This document shows positions 1 through 9,109 of a stretch of 64,000 nt of DNA, piece after piece. Positions within the stretch are counted from its first letter, which is position 1; every line of letters starts with the position of its first letter. The notes under the pieces are model-generated. The model saw only the letters and a program-made list of their open reading frames with translations. It searched no databases and was not told the DNA's origin. A program made the translations under genes and the position numbers. Source of the DNA: Paraplanobispora siamensis (GTDB lineage Bacteria > Actinomycetota > Actinomycetes > Streptosporangiales > Streptosporangiaceae); NCBI RefSeq assembly GCF_016863175.1, contig NZ_BOOJ01000055.1:62001-126000 (forward strand), written 5' to 3'.

Positions 1-134
1 GCCACGGCCGCGGCCCCGGCCGCCGCCAGCACGACCGCGGCGACGATCCAGACCGGCAACTGGACGCGGTCACGCCGCAGGGCCAGCCGGATCAGCCTCC
101 CGGTGCCCGCGTAAGCACTCGCCGGGGCGCTCAC
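1..134 (-). CDS. ABC-2 type exporter permease, N-terminal fragment
   Basis: Only the first 44 or so codons are in the window; the gene runs off the left edge. The start is GTG at 134-132, which overlaps the TGA of the upstream ATPase gene as GTGA. The visible protein begins with a short cytoplasmic segment ending in [16 protein letters not shown], then a hydrophobic Val/Ala-rich stretch. That is the usual opening of large actinobacterial ABC-2 exporter permeases paired with a DrrA-like ATPase. Translational coupling to the ATPase supports a two-component exporter. The substrate cannot be inferred. Confidence 0.7.
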   Translation of the reverse strand, partial: MSAPASAYAGTGRLIRLALRRDRVQLPVWIVAAVVLAAAGAAAV

Positions 135-1036
135 CGGGACGCCTCCTCCATGACCGCGTCGCCGTAGTGGCGCATGAACAGCTCCTCCAGCGTCGGCGGA
201 CGGCTGGTCAGCGAGCGGACCTCGAAGCCCGCCAGGTGACGCAGGACCTCGGGCAGCCGCTCGGAGTCCACGTCGAACCGGGCCCGCGCGCCCTCGTCCA
301 GCAGGTCGTGGACGCCGGGCAGAGCGGCCAGCCCGATGATCGGCTCGACCGCCTCCACGGTGACCGAGGTCCTGGTCAGGTGCCGGAGCCCGGCCAGGGT
401 GCCGGACTCGACGGTGACCCCGTCGCGGATGATGCTGACCGTGGAGCAGAGGGCCTCGACCTCGGAGAAGATGTGGCTGGACAGCAGCACGGTCGCGCCG
501 CGGGCGCTCACCTCGCGGACGGTCTGCTGGAAGGCCGCCTCCATCAGCGGGTCCAGGCCGGAGGTGGGCTCGTCCAGGATGAACAGCTCCACCTCGGAGG
601 CGAACGCGGCCACCAGCGCCACCTTCTGCCTGTTGCCCTTGGAGTAGGTACGGCAGCGCTTGGCGGGATCGAGCCGGAACCGCTCCAGCAGCTCCGCGCG
701 GCGGGTCCCGTCCAGCCCTCCGCGCAGGTCGCCGAGCAGGTCGACGGCCTCGCCGCCCGTCAGGTTGGGCCACAGGCTCACATCGCCCGGCACGTAGGCC
801 AGCCTGCGGTGGAGCCGTACGGCCTCGCGCCACGGATCGCCGCCCAGCAGCCGCACCTGCCCGGCCTCGGCCCGCAGCAGGCCCAGCAGGACCCGGATCG
901 TGGTCGTCTTCCCGGCGCCGTTGGGCCCCAGGAAACCGTGCACCTCGCCGGTGCGGACGGTGAGGTCCAGGCCGTTCAGGGCCCGGGTGGTGCCGAACGT
1001 CTTGATCAGACCGGACACCGCTATGGCGTCAGTCAT
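131..1036 (-). CDS. ABC exporter ATP-binding protein
   Basis: 301-aa cytoplasmic ATPase that would power the adjacent permease. Walker [10 protein letters not shown] is at residues 37-45. The signature loop is the degenerate YSKGNRQKV rather than LSGGQ, as is common in DrrA/antibiotic-exporter ATPases. Walker B is [12 protein letters not shown] and the switch His is in LLSSHIF. A roughly 90-residue C-terminal extension fits the CcmA/DrrA class. It overlaps the tetR stop by 8 bp and the permease start by 4 bp, so tetR-ATPase-permease is one coupled operon. Substrate unknown. Confidence 0.9.
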   Translation of the reverse strand: MTDAIAVSGLIKTFGTTRALNGLDLTVRTGEVHGFLGPNGAGKTTTIRVLLGLLRAEAGQVRLLGGDPWREAVRLHRRLAYVPGDVSLWPNLTGGEAVDLLGDLRGGLDGTRRAELLERFRLDPAKRCRTYSKGNRQKVALVAAFASEVELFILDEPTSGLDPLMEAAFQQTVREVSARGATVLLSSHIFSEVEALCSTVSIIRDGVTVESGTLAGLRHLTRTSVTVEAVEPIIGLAALPGVHDLLDEGARARFDVDSERLPEVLRHLAGFEVRSLTSRPPTLEELFMRHYGDAVMEEASR

Positions 1037-1694
1037 CGCGACTCTCCTCGGGAGGTCCGGACTCGGCCTCGTCGAGGGCGGCCAGGATGCGCTCCGCGTC
1101 CTCGCGGCCGAGCATGGGGTGTGAGTGGATGTCGATCAGCGCGCGGGCGAGCAGGCGGTCGCCTTCGGGGCTGAACACGTCGACGCCCATGGCCCGGGAG
1201 ATGTGCTCGTGCAGGATCCCGACGGACAGGGCCATCGCCGTGCCGACGGCCGCGCGGGCCCTGGCGTCGACCCTGGGCGGATCGGGACGGTCCCGGTCGG
1301 CCTCGGTCAGCCACTCCTCGCTCAGCCGGGCGAGCTCGTCGAACAGGGCGGTCGCCGAGCCCTCGGCCAGGGCCCGCGCCATGTAGTGCCGATAGGGCCC
1401 CACCGCGGCCCGGGCGGCGATCACGGAGCCCAGCGCGCCGGAGGCGAGGCCGGCCCTGGTCTCGTCGTTGACCCGGCGGATCATCGTGAGCAGGTGCTCG
1501 TCGCACGCCTCGCGCAGACCCTGCTTGGACCCGAAGTGATGACGCACGAGACCGAGCGAGACCCCGGCGGTCTCGGCGATCCCGCGCAGGGTCGCCCCCT
1601 CGTATCCGCGCTCCCCGAAGTGCCGGATGGCCGCGTCCCTGATGCGCGCCCGAGCGGTGAGGTCCTCCGGATCCACTGGCGTCGCCACCGTCAC
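1029..1694 (-). CDS. TetR family transcriptional regulator
   Basis: 221 aa. The N-terminal TetR DNA-binding domain (about residues 13-60) contains [17 protein letters not shown] followed by the helix-turn-helix [23 protein letters not shown]. The rest is a helical ligand-binding domain. As first gene of the tetR-ATPase-permease operon it most likely represses that operon, including itself, and releases it when the exported compound binds. A 38-bp inverted repeat lies 24-61 bp upstream of its start, where an autorepressor should bind. The ligand is unknown. Confidence 0.9.
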   Translation of the reverse strand: MTVATPVDPEDLTARARIRDAAIRHFGERGYEGATLRGIAETAGVSLGLVRHHFGSKQGLREACDEHLLTMIRRVNDETRAGLASGALGSVIAARAAVGPYRHYMARALAEGSATALFDELARLSEEWLTEADRDRPDPPRVDARARAAVGTAMALSVGILHEHISRAMGVDVFSPEGDRLLARALIDIHSHPMLGREDAERILAALDEAESGPPEESRDD

Positions 1695-1717
1695 ATCCCT
1701 GTTCGTCCGTACAGCTA

Positions 1718-1755
1718 ACTGTTCAAACGTACACCTGACTGCACGCTTGAACAGT
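1718..1755. promoter_or_regulatory. Inverted repeat, probable TetR operator
   Basis: ACTGTTCAA at 1718-1726 is the exact reverse complement of TTGAACAGT at 1747-1755. Extended arms match at 12 of 13 positions (ACTGTTCAAACGT against ACTGTTCAAGCGT). The repeat lies just upstream of tetR and beyond the 3' end of nhaA, so it belongs to the tetR promoter. The region is clearly AT-richer than its surroundings. Confidence 0.7.
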
Positions 1756-1803
1756 CTGCTGGGCAGGGAAACTTCACAGCCCGATCGGGGAGCCCGCCGG
1801 TGG

Positions 1804-3126
1804 TTACCCGGCCTTGCCGGACCGGTCCTTCTCGTAGACGTCCGGCACGCCGTCGTTGTCGAGGTCGGCGGTCTCGATCTCGTGGATGCGGCGGTAGGCG
1901 CGGTCGCGCAGACGCAGGATCACCGCCGCCAGCAGCGCCGCGATCACCGAACCGGACAGCACCGCCACCTTGACGTACTCGCTGCGGTCGGCGCCGAAGG
2001 CCAGCTCGCCGATCAGCAGGGAGACGGTGAACCCGATCCCCGCCAGCACCGACAGCCCGACCATGTCGATCCAGGCCAGGTCCTCGTCCAGGTCGGCGCG
2101 GGTGAAGCGGGCCGTCAGCCAGGTCGCGACCAGGATCCCGAGCGGCTTGCCCACGACCAGTCCCGCCACGATCCCCACCACGACCGGGTCGCCGAAGGCC
2201 CCGAGCAGGCCGTCGAGGCCGCCCAGGGACACCCCCGCGGAGAAGAACGCGAACACCGGCACGGCCACCCCGGCCGACAGCGGGCGGAACCGGTGCTCGA
2301 AGTGCTCGGCCAGACCGGGCCCGGCCTCCGGGCCGCCGGCCTTCTCGCTGCGCAGCACCGGGACGGCGAAGCCCATCAGCACGCCGGCGACGGTGGCGTG
2401 CACGCCCGAGGCGTGCACCAGCGCCCAGACGGCGACGGCCAGCGGCAGCAGCAGCCACCACGACCGCACCCGGCGCTGGACCAGGACGGTGAAGGCCGCC
2501 AGCGGCACCAGCGCCGCCAGCAGCGGGACCGGAGCCAGATGATCGGTGTAGAACAGCGCGATGATGACGATGGCCACCAGGTCGTCGACCACGGCCAGGG
2601 TGAGCAGGAAGGTGCGCAGCGCCGTCGGCAGGAAGCGGCCGACGACCGCCAGCACCGCCAGGGCGAAGGCGATGTCGGTGGCGGTGGGGATCGCCCATCC
2701 CCGCCCCGCGCCCTGCACGCCCTGGACGATGAGCAGGTACAGCAGCGCCGGGACGATCACCCCGCCGAGCGCGGCCGCGATCGGGACCGCGGCCCGCCGT
2801 ACGTCGCGAAGGTCACCGGCGACGAACTCCCGCTTGAGCTCCAGCCCGGCCACGAAGAAGAAGATCGCCAGCAGTCCGTCCGCGGCCCAGGTGGCCAGGG
2901 AGAGGTTCAGGTGCAGCGCCTCGGGCCCGAAGCGGACGGCGCGCAGCGCCTCGTAGGCGTCCGCCCACGGGGAGTTGGCCCAGATCATCGCCGCCATCGC
3001 ACCGGCCAGCAGCAGGGCCCCGCCCACGGTCTCCTTGCGCAGGATGTCGGCGATGCGGCTGGCCTCGGCCCACGAGCCCCGGCCCAGCAGGGCGGGCGGG
3101 CGCGGCGGAGTGGAAGAAGAGGTCAT
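1804..3126 (-). CDS. nhaA: Na+/H+ antiporter NhaA
   Basis: 440-aa inner-membrane antiporter exchanging cytoplasmic Na+ (or Li+) for external H+. It has the NhaA hallmarks: an [13 protein letters not shown] segment, [12 protein letters not shown], and the ion-binding Asp pair at residues 181-182 (AVVDDLVAI). About 11-12 hydrophobic segments are visible. Unusual feature: the C-terminal tail ends with an EF-hand-like loop, Asp 421, 423 and 425 followed by Gly 426 (DLDNDG), as in calcium-binding repeats; this is not part of core NhaA. It appears monocistronic. The start is ATG 3126, with GGAGC shortly upstream. Confidence 0.93.
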   Translation of the reverse strand: MTSSSTPPRPPALLGRGSWAEASRIADILRKETVGGALLLAGAMAAMIWANSPWADAYEALRAVRFGPEALHLNLSLATWAADGLLAIFFFVAGLELKREFVAGDLRDVRRAAVPIAAALGGVIVPALLYLLIVQGVQGAGRGWAIPTATDIAFALAVLAVVGRFLPTALRTFLLTLAVVDDLVAIVIIALFYTDHLAPVPLLAALVPLAAFTVLVQRRVRSWWLLLPLAVAVWALVHASGVHATVAGVLMGFAVPVLRSEKAGGPEAGPGLAEHFEHRFRPLSAGVAVPVFAFFSAGVSLGGLDGLLGAFGDPVVVGIVAGLVVGKPLGILVATWLTARFTRADLDEDLAWIDMVGLSVLAGIGFTVSLLIGELAFGADRSEYVKVAVLSGSVIAALLAAVILRLRDRAYRRIHEIETADLDNDGVPDVYEKDRSGKAG

Positions 3127-3169
3127 GGGCGCTCCGGGTCTCCAAGGGCGGATCGGACGTCCCCTACCG

Positions 3170-3214
3170 GACTTCCCGGCAGGAATCAGACACTGCCGAC
3201 CAGACTTCCCGGCA
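3170..3214. repeat. Direct repeat GACTTCCCGGCA upstream of nhaA
   Basis: The core ACTTCCCGGCA occurs twice, with GG or GA in front (3170-3181 and 3203-3214), 33 bp apart or about three helical turns. Both copies lie 44-88 bp upstream of the nhaA start in the 160-bp gap between nhaA and the response regulator. They could be regulator half-sites; no regulator is implied by the sequence. Confidence 0.35.
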
Positions 3215-3289
3215 CACCATCATTCACCCTATCGAACGCCCTCATACGCATAACACCCGGCCGGGGCGACCCGTCAGCCGTCGTCCTCG

Positions 3290-3949
3290 TCAGCCGTTGT
3301 CGACGGTGAGCAGGCCGCGGCGGAAGGCCACGGCGACGGCGGCCGCGCGGTCGTTGACGCCGAGCTTGGCGTAGATGTGCAGCACGTGGCTCTTGACCGT
3401 GGCCTCGCTGATGAACAGGCGGACGGCGACCTCGCGGTTGGTGGCGCCGTCGGCGATGAGGTGGAGGATCTCCAGCTCCCGGGCGCTCAGCGGGTCGGCG
3501 GGGGTGCGGACCTGGCCGAGCAGGCGGGTGGCGACCGACGGGGAGAGCACGGCCTCGCCGCGCGCCGCCGTACGGACCGCGCGCATGAGCTCGTCGCGGC
3601 CGGTGTCCTTCAGGAGGTAGCCGGTGGCCCCGGCCTCGATTGCCGGCAGGACGTCCCGGTCGGTGTCGTAGGTCGTCAGAACCAGGACGCGGGCCGCTAT
3701 GCCCAGCCGGGCGAGCTCCTTGATGGCGGCGACGCCGTCCGTCCCGGGCATCCGCAGGTCCATGAGGATCACGTCCGGGTTCAGCGTCCGGGCGAGCTCG
3801 ACGGCCCGGGCGCCGTCGGAGGCCTCACCGAGGACCTCGAAGTCCGGGTCGCCGGTGAACATGCCGCGGATGCCGTCGCGGACGATGGGGTGGTCGTCGG
3901 CGATCAGCAGCCGGATCGGGCTTCCGGGGGTCGCGGGGGTCTCAGCCAT
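3290..3949 (-). CDS. NarL/LuxR family response regulator
   Basis: 219 aa. The N-terminal receiver domain (about residues 12-128) has the acidic pair DD at 18-19 and phospho-acceptor Asp64 in VILMDLRMPG. The C-terminal LuxR-type helix-turn-helix (about 152-215) has the LSARELEILHLIADGATNRE segment and ATVKSHVLHIYAKLGV. It lies 56 bp downstream of a histidine kinase gene on the same strand and is the obvious partner. Likely role: control of the upstream ABC transporter genes of the same operon. Confidence 0.92.
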   Translation of the reverse strand: MAETPATPGSPIRLLIADDHPIVRDGIRGMFTGDPDFEVLGEASDGARAVELARTLNPDVILMDLRMPGTDGVAAIKELARLGIAARVLVLTTYDTDRDVLPAIEAGATGYLLKDTGRDELMRAVRTAARGEAVLSPSVATRLLGQVRTPADPLSARELEILHLIADGATNREVAVRLFISEATVKSHVLHIYAKLGVNDRAAAVAVAFRRGLLTVDNG

Positions 3950-4005
3950 GAGCCACCGCCGGGACGCTCCCAGGGATCCGGTAAGTCACGGGGGTCCGGG
4001 AAGGC

Positions 4006-5169
4006 TCAGCCACGGGCCACCGCCGGGACGCTCGCGGAGATCGCGGTGCCCGTGCCGGGCTCGGACTCGATCTCCAGGGTGCCCGCCAGCCGGCTCACCC
4101 GCTTGCGCATCGCGGTCAGGCCGAACCCCCCGGCCTCGCGGACGCGCTCCGGGTCGAACCCGGCGCCGTCGTCGCGGACGTCAAGGGTGACCACGTCCTC
4201 CATGTACGACAGGGTCAGGCCGACCCGGGAGGCGCCGGCGTGCTTGGCGGCGTTGGCCAGAGCCTCCTGCGCCGTGCGCAGCAACGTCTCCTCGACCTCC
4301 GGATGCATGGGACGGACCGTACCAGTGACGGTGAAATCCGCACGCACCCCGTTGAGCTCGCCCCACCGGGCCACGACGTCCTCCAGCGCCTCGGGCAGCG
4401 GCGCCGCCTCCAGCTGGCCGGGGCCCACCGCGTGCACCGAGCGCCGGGCCTCGGCGAGGCTCTCCCGCGCCAGTCCTATCGCGTTGTCCACGTTGCGCCG
4501 CCAGTCCTCGGCCTGCTCGGCCGCCTGGAGCTGGGTGATGATGCCGGTCAGGCCCTGGGCGAGGGTGTCGTGGATCTCCGCCGCCATGCGCTGCCGCTCG
4601 TCCATCACGCCCGCCTCGCGGGCCTGGACCAGCAGCTGGGCCTGGAGTCCGGCGTTCTCCCGCATGGCCTCTTCGAGCCGCGCCACCATGCGCCTGCGCT
4701 CGTCGCTCCGCTCGGCGGTGACCTCGCCGACGAAGCTGAACAGGCTCACCCCCGCGACGATGGCGGCGGTGAAGAACAGATAGGTGAAGATCGCAGAAGG
4801 GGTGGGCTCGGGCAGTCCCCCGTTGTAGGCCACGACGCTGATCGCCGCCGTGGCGCCCACTCCGGCCAGCCGCCACTTCCCCTTCAGGTACTGCCAGGAG
4901 TAGAGATATCCGATGAAGCCGAAGAAGCTCGCGAACCACACCCCCTGCGTGCAGAGGGCTCCGATCAGGACCACCAGCCCGGCCACGTAGACCGGGCCCC
5001 GCGGCGCCAGCCACAGCCACGCGGCCGCGGCCGCGGACAGGGCGAGCGTGATCCACGGGTCGTCGCCGGTGAGCAGGGTGAGCACCGCGGAGATCACCAG
5101 CAGGACGTACGGCGCGGCCGCCATCTGGCGCTCCAGCAACCGTTCCCATCGGTCGAGCCGGCCGGTCAT
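4006..5169 (-). CDS. Membrane sensor histidine kinase, NarL/DesK type
   Basis: 387 aa. Five to six hydrophobic segments lie between residues 16 and 148 with almost no extracytoplasmic domain, so the signal is probably sensed within or at the membrane. A coiled coil (about 155-190) leads into the HisKA_3 dimerisation box ERQRMAAEIHDTLAQGL with phospho-acceptor His200. The C-terminal HATPase_c has ANAAKHA (N box) and DDGAGFD (G1 box). It starts 3 bp after the permease stop, so it is coupled to the ABC transporter. The layout resembles bacitracin- or lipid-sensing kinase-transporter modules. Confidence 0.92.
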   Translation of the reverse strand: MTGRLDRWERLLERQMAAAPYVLLVISAVLTLLTGDDPWITLALSAAAAAWLWLAPRGPVYVAGLVVLIGALCTQGVWFASFFGFIGYLYSWQYLKGKWRLAGVGATAAISVVAYNGGLPEPTPSAIFTYLFFTAAIVAGVSLFSFVGEVTAERSDERRRMVARLEEAMRENAGLQAQLLVQAREAGVMDERQRMAAEIHDTLAQGLTGIITQLQAAEQAEDWRRNVDNAIGLARESLAEARRSVHAVGPGQLEAAPLPEALEDVVARWGELNGVRADFTVTGTVRPMHPEVEETLLRTAQEALANAAKHAGASRVGLTLSYMEDVVTLDVRDDGAGFDPERVREAGGFGLTAMRKRVSRLAGTLEIESEPGTGTAISASVPAVARG

Positions 5170-5172
5170 CCG

Positions 5173-5868
5173 TCACTCCCAGCGGAAGAACTTGGCCGCC
5201 GCGATGCTGACGACCAGGGCGTATCCGGCCAGCACACCCAGCAGCAGGGGGCTGGGGGCAGCACCCGCCCAGATCTCTCGCATGCTCTGCCCGAAAGCAC
5301 CCAGAGGGGTGTACTCCCCGATGCGGGCCACCATAGCGGGCATCTGATCCTTGGGCTGCATGAGTCCGGCGAGGTAGGCCATCGGGAAGTACAGCAGGAC
5401 CCCGATGCCGTTGGCGGCCCGGCCGTTGGGCGCCAGCGCCGCGATGAGCAGGCCGATCGCGAACAGGCTCGCCGTACCGAGGAGGAACACCAGCACGGCG
5501 GACAGCACCCCGGTGGGCAGGTGGGCGCCGAGGACGGTGCCGGCGACGGCCAGCAGCAGACCGCAGGCGGTCACCGCGAGGATGAGCTGCAGGATCAGCT
5601 GCACCACCAGCAGGTTGCCCGGCCGCACCGGGGTGGCCGACAACCGGCGCAGGATGCCCCGTTCGCGGTAGGTGGCCAGGGTGGTGGGCAGCAGGTAGAG
5701 GCCCACCATCCCCACGGCGATGGCCAGCGCCATCGGCAGCAGCACGGTGTCGCCCGGCTGGATCGAGCTGCCGAAGACCACCAGGATGAACAGCGGGATG
5801 AGCAGCGAGAACAGCGCCCCGGGCTCCCGGGTCAGCAGCTTGGTCTCGACGACGGCGAGCTTCATCAT
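5173..5868 (-). CDS. ABC-2 type transporter permease
   Basis: 231-aa integral membrane protein with about six hydrophobic segments and the ABC-2 pattern: a cytoplasmic start, a conserved ERGILRRLSATPV loop before the third segment, and a C-terminal segment near VLAGYALVVSIAAAKFFRWE. It is preceded by AAAGGA 8 bp before the ATG and lies 13 bp downstream of the ATPase gene. With that ATPase it forms an exporter; substrate unknown. Confidence 0.88.
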   Translation of the reverse strand: MMKLAVVETKLLTREPGALFSLLIPLFILVVFGSSIQPGDTVLLPMALAIAVGMVGLYLLPTTLATYRERGILRRLSATPVRPGNLLVVQLILQLILAVTACGLLLAVAGTVLGAHLPTGVLSAVLVFLLGTASLFAIGLLIAALAPNGRAANGIGVLLYFPMAYLAGLMQPKDQMPAMVARIGEYTPLGAFGQSMREIWAGAAPSPLLLGVLAGYALVVSIAAAKFFRWE

Positions 5869-5881
5869 GATCTGAATTCCT

Positions 5882-6784
5882 TTACTCGAAGGACCGGCCG
5901 GTCAGGGCGGCGAAGGCGTCGTCCAGGGTGCGCTTGTCGATGCGGAGATCACTGACCAGGACGTGGTGGCGGGCCAGGTGCGCGGTGACCGCCGTGGCGA
6001 AGTCGCCCCGGCCGGTGACGACCACCCGGTTCCCCTCCCGGGACACCTCGATCACCTCGGGCAGGTCCTCCAGACCGGCCACGCCGCTCGCGTCCCCGGC
6101 CATCAGCGTGAACCGCATCCGGTGCTCGCCGCCGACCAGTCCGGCCGGGGTGTCGACCGCCACGACCTTGCCGCGGTTGAAGACGGCCACGCGGTCGCAC
6201 AGCTCCTCCACCTCGTCCATGAAGTGGCTGACCAGCACCACCGTCACACCGCTCGCCCGGACCCGCTTGACCAGCTCCCAGGTGGTACGGCGGGCCTGCG
6301 GGTCCAGGCCCGTGGTCAGCTCGTCCAGGAAGGCCACCTTCGGGTTGCCGACCAGCGCCAGCGCGATGAACAGCCGCTGCTTCTGGCCGCCGGACAGCTT
6401 GCCGAAGCGGGCGTTGCGCTTGTCGGCGAGCCCCCACTCCTCCAGCAGCTCCCGCCAGTCGCGCGGATCGGCGTAGAAGGAGGCGTACAGGTCGAGGGCC
6501 TCCCACACCTTGATGGTCTCCGGCAGCTGGGTCTGCTGGAGCTGCACCCCGATCAGCTCTCGCACCTTGCGCGCGTCCTTGACCGGGTCGAGCCCGAAGA
6601 TCCTGATCGACCCGCTGTCGGGCCGGCGCAGGCCCTCCACGCACTCCACGGTGGTTGTCTTGCCGGTGCCGTTGGGCCCGAGGATGCCGAAGATCTCGCC
6701 CTCCTCCACGGAGAACGACACCCCGTCCAGAACGTTCAGGTCCGCGTAGCTCTTGCGGAGGTCTGTGACTTCGATGACTGCCAT
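5882..6784 (-). CDS. ABC transporter ATP-binding protein
   Basis: 300 aa. Walker A GPNGTGKTTT is near residue 36, signature KLSGGQKQRLFIALAL, and Walker B VAFLDELTTGLD, where the usual EPT is ELT. Switch His is in VLVSHFMDEVEE. The C-terminal extension is of the CcmA type. It is the first gene of the operon ATPase-permease-kinase-regulator (6784 to 3290). The Walker B Leu replaces a commonly seen Pro, but the catalytic Glu is kept, so activity is expected. Confidence 0.9.
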   Translation of the reverse strand: MAVIEVTDLRKSYADLNVLDGVSFSVEEGEIFGILGPNGTGKTTTVECVEGLRRPDSGSIRIFGLDPVKDARKVRELIGVQLQQTQLPETIKVWEALDLYASFYADPRDWRELLEEWGLADKRNARFGKLSGGQKQRLFIALALVGNPKVAFLDELTTGLDPQARRTTWELVKRVRASGVTVVLVSHFMDEVEELCDRVAVFNRGKVVAVDTPAGLVGGEHRMRFTLMAGDASGVAGLEDLPEVIEVSREGNRVVVTGRGDFATAVTAHLARHHVLVSDLRIDKRTLDDAFAALTGRSFE

Positions 6785-6947
6785 GGCTCAAGCTTCTTCC
6801 GCCTGCGCCCGGGGCGAATCGATCTACCGGCCACACTCGTCGGTGAATGGTGCTGACCGCAGAATCCACCGAACGGTTGATGCCGCCGGGAGGCCGTACT
6901 GTGCTCTCCCTCCTGCGCTCTCCCCTCCTGCGGCGTCCGGGGGCCGT

Positions 6948-7934
6948 TCACCGCAGGAAGAGCACCGCGTCCCCGCGCGGGACCAGCTCCCCGATCACCG
7001 GCGCGCCCGGGATCTCCCCGGCCAGCAGCAGCCCGCCGGAGGTCTGCGCGTCGGCGAGCAGCAGCCGGGTCTCCTCATCCGCCCGGCCGAAGTCGGTGTG
7101 CGGGGCGACCCAGTCGAGGTTGCGCCGCGTCCCGCCCGGCACGTACCCGTCGCGCACGGCCTCACGGGCGCCCGCCAGGTACGGCACGGCCGCCGTGTCG
7201 ATCACCGCCGACACCCCGGACGCCCGGGCCAGCTTGTACAGGTGGCCGAGCAGCCCGAACCCGGTGACGTCGGTGGCGCACCGCACGCCCGCCGCCACGG
7301 CGGCCCGGCTCGCCTCGGCGTTCAGCCGGGTCATCACCTCGACGGCCTCCTTGAACACCTCGCCCGTCGCCTTGTGCCGGTTGTTGAGCACCCCCAGACC
7401 GAGCGGCTCGGTGAGCGTCAGCGGCAGGCCGGCCTCTCCCCGGTCGTTGCGCAGCAGCCGCTGCGGGTCGGCGATCCCGGTCACCGCCATGCCGTACTTG
7501 GGTTCGGCGTCGTTGACGGTGTGCCCGCCCGCCAGGTGGCATCCGGCCTCGGCCGCGATCGCCGCGCCGCCGCTCAGCACCTGCCGGGCGATCTCGTACG
7601 GCAGGACCTCCCGGGGCCAGCAGAGCAGGTTGACCCCGATCAGCGGCCGCCCGCCCATCGCGTACACGTCCGACAGCGCGTTGGCCGCCGCGATCCGCCC
7701 CCAGTCGTAGGGGTCGTCCACCACGGGCGTGAAGAAGTCGGCGGTGGCCACCACGGCCGTGCCGCCCTCGATCCGGACCACGGCCGCGTCGTCGCCCGTC
7801 TCCAGGCCCACCAGGAGGTCGCCCGCCGTCCGCTCCGGCAGCGGAGCGCCCAGCCCGGTGAGCACCTCCTCCAGCTCCCCGGGCGGGATCTTGCAGGCGC
7901 AACCGCCGCCCCGGGCGTACTGCGTCAGCCGCAT
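6948..7934 (-). CDS. selD: Selenide, water dikinase (selenophosphate synthetase)
   Basis: 328 aa. Makes selenophosphate, AMP and phosphate from selenide and ATP; selenophosphate is the selenium donor for SelA. The N-terminal catalytic loop GGGCACKIPP (residues 9-18) carries Cys12 and Lys15; the catalytic position is Cys, not selenocysteine. The AIRS-type motifs TADFFTPVVDDPYDWGRIAAANALSDVYAMGG and GGHTVND are present. It lies 5 kb from tRNA-Sec, selB and selA, and next to an operon containing a probable selenoprotein, so it serves selenocysteine synthesis here. The start is ATG 7934. Confidence 0.95.
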   Translation of the reverse strand: MRLTQYARGGGCACKIPPGELEEVLTGLGAPLPERTAGDLLVGLETGDDAAVVRIEGGTAVVATADFFTPVVDDPYDWGRIAAANALSDVYAMGGRPLIGVNLLCWPREVLPYEIARQVLSGGAAIAAEAGCHLAGGHTVNDAEPKYGMAVTGIADPQRLLRNDRGEAGLPLTLTEPLGLGVLNNRHKATGEVFKEAVEVMTRLNAEASRAAVAAGVRCATDVTGFGLLGHLYKLARASGVSAVIDTAAVPYLAGAREAVRDGYVPGGTRRNLDWVAPHTDFGRADEETRLLLADAQTSGGLLLAGEIPGAPVIGELVPRGDAVLFLR

Positions 7935-8347
7935 CGTCGTCCCCCTGCTCCTCGAATGACGTCACGGGCGCGCGGCGCGGACGCATTCTGATCCGGGCCG
8001 TTTTCCCGAGTGCGCGGGAATGGCATTCTTCGCCATCGGAACAGCATGATCAAGTGCTGTCACCGGCCGATCGCATTCAGCGACAGTCACCTACCGCAGC
8101 CAGACAACGGCCGATCGCGCAGAATTCACCGGCCCCGGTCGGGCAGGTGGGATTTCCCGATTTCCCTCTTGCGTGTGCGCGCTCCCACAATCAACCATGG
8201 GGAGGCTTTACACGGGGCGCGAACACGGGGCGGGGTCGACGGGGAATCTTTTCAGCATGCTCTTCCGTGCTGCTCGGCATGCCTTTCGTTCATCTCTGCG
8301 CTGCGACTCCCCGTGTCGTTTCCGCCATGGGATGAAGGGCGAACGGA
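7935..8347. other. Intergenic region between divergent selD and the selenoprotein operon
   Basis: 413 bp with no convincing gene. The short open frames here lack a ribosome-binding site and a typical codon pattern. The stretch is somewhat less GC-rich than the flanking genes, as expected for the divergent promoters of selD (minus) and the 8348 operon (plus). I could not assign clear -35/-10 boxes or an operator. Confidence 0.6.
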
Positions 8348-9106
8348 ATGGTACAAACATCAACTGTCCGCGCGATAGACAATTCTTTGGTCACTCTCGA
8401 TTTGGACGGAGTGACCGCCGAGGAACTGCACTCCTGGACCGGGCACATCCGCTATACCCCGCGATACGGCGCCCGCGGAAACACCGCCGACATCTGGGCG
8501 ATGGAACTGGCGCCCAAGAGCTCGCTGGCCGCCGGAGTGAATTCGGTCCGCGGCACGGAGCGGGAGCGTTTCGCCTACAACGGGGGCGAGGTCGTCATCT
8601 ACGACTGCGGTGACATCCCCGACGCCAGGTGGGCGGCCTGGGTGGGTCCGTGGAACATCGCGCACGGCATGTTCTACGCGCCGCAGTGGGAGGCCAACGA
8701 CGTCCTTCAGGTCCTGTCCCGGGTCCGGTGGACCGACACGCCCGAGGGGCTGACCGCCTCCGCCGGGCGGCGGTTCAACCTCCAGCTGATGCAGTACTTC
8801 CTGCCCGTGGCGGGGGTGGGCACCCTGCAGGTCGAGCCGAAGGTCATGACCTCCACCCCGGTGCCGGGCTGGCGGGGGCTGTCCACCCCGGCCGGTGAGA
8901 TCTGGCGGATGACCAGCTCCGAGGGGCCGAAGTACGAGTCGCTCGTGCTGGCCACCGAGAGCGCGGTGGTCACGCTCGACCCGTGGGCCGTACCGCGCAA
9001 GGGGCAGCAGGGACAGCCGCAGGCCCGGTCGGCGCAGGGGGACGACGCGCTGGGAGTCGCGGCCGACTTCCTGTCCCGGGTCAAGAGCGCCCGCTGGGGA
9101 GCGTGA
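8348..9106 (+). CDS. Conserved protein of unknown function, first gene of selenoprotein operon
   Basis: 252 aa, no family recognised. There is no signal peptide or membrane segment, so it is probably cytoplasmic. It has many Trp/Tyr residues (for example WAAWVGPWNIAHGMFYAPQWE, about 98-118) and a predicted beta-rich core. Only one Cys is visible (YDCGD). AAGGG lies about 10 bp upstream of the ATG. Its stop is 3 bp before the next gene, so it is co-transcribed with the MauD-like, Cys-rich, Sec-containing and MauE-like genes. By position it may act on, or sense, the exported Cys-rich protein; that is inference only. Confidence 0.8.
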   Translation: MVQTSTVRAIDNSLVTLDLDGVTAEELHSWTGHIRYTPRYGARGNTADIWAMELAPKSSLAAGVNSVRGTERERFAYNGGEVVIYDCGDIPDARWAAWVGPWNIAHGMFYAPQWEANDVLQVLSRVRWTDTPEGLTASAGRRFNLQLMQYFLPVAGVGTLQVEPKVMTSTPVPGWRGLSTPAGEIWRMTSSEGPKYESLVLATESAVVTLDPWAVPRKGQQGQPQARSAQGDDALGVAADFLSRVKSARWGA

Positions 9107-9109
9107 GGG

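Noticed and set aside
1627-3309. 560-aa plus-strand frame across nhaA
   Set aside because: Shadow of nhaA with Gln/Arg/Gly-rich composition; many similar long antisense frames occur here because of the high GC.
8054-8335. Open frame between selD and the selenoprotein operon
   Set aside because: No ribosome-binding site or recognisable protein pattern; likely chance in GC-rich DNA.
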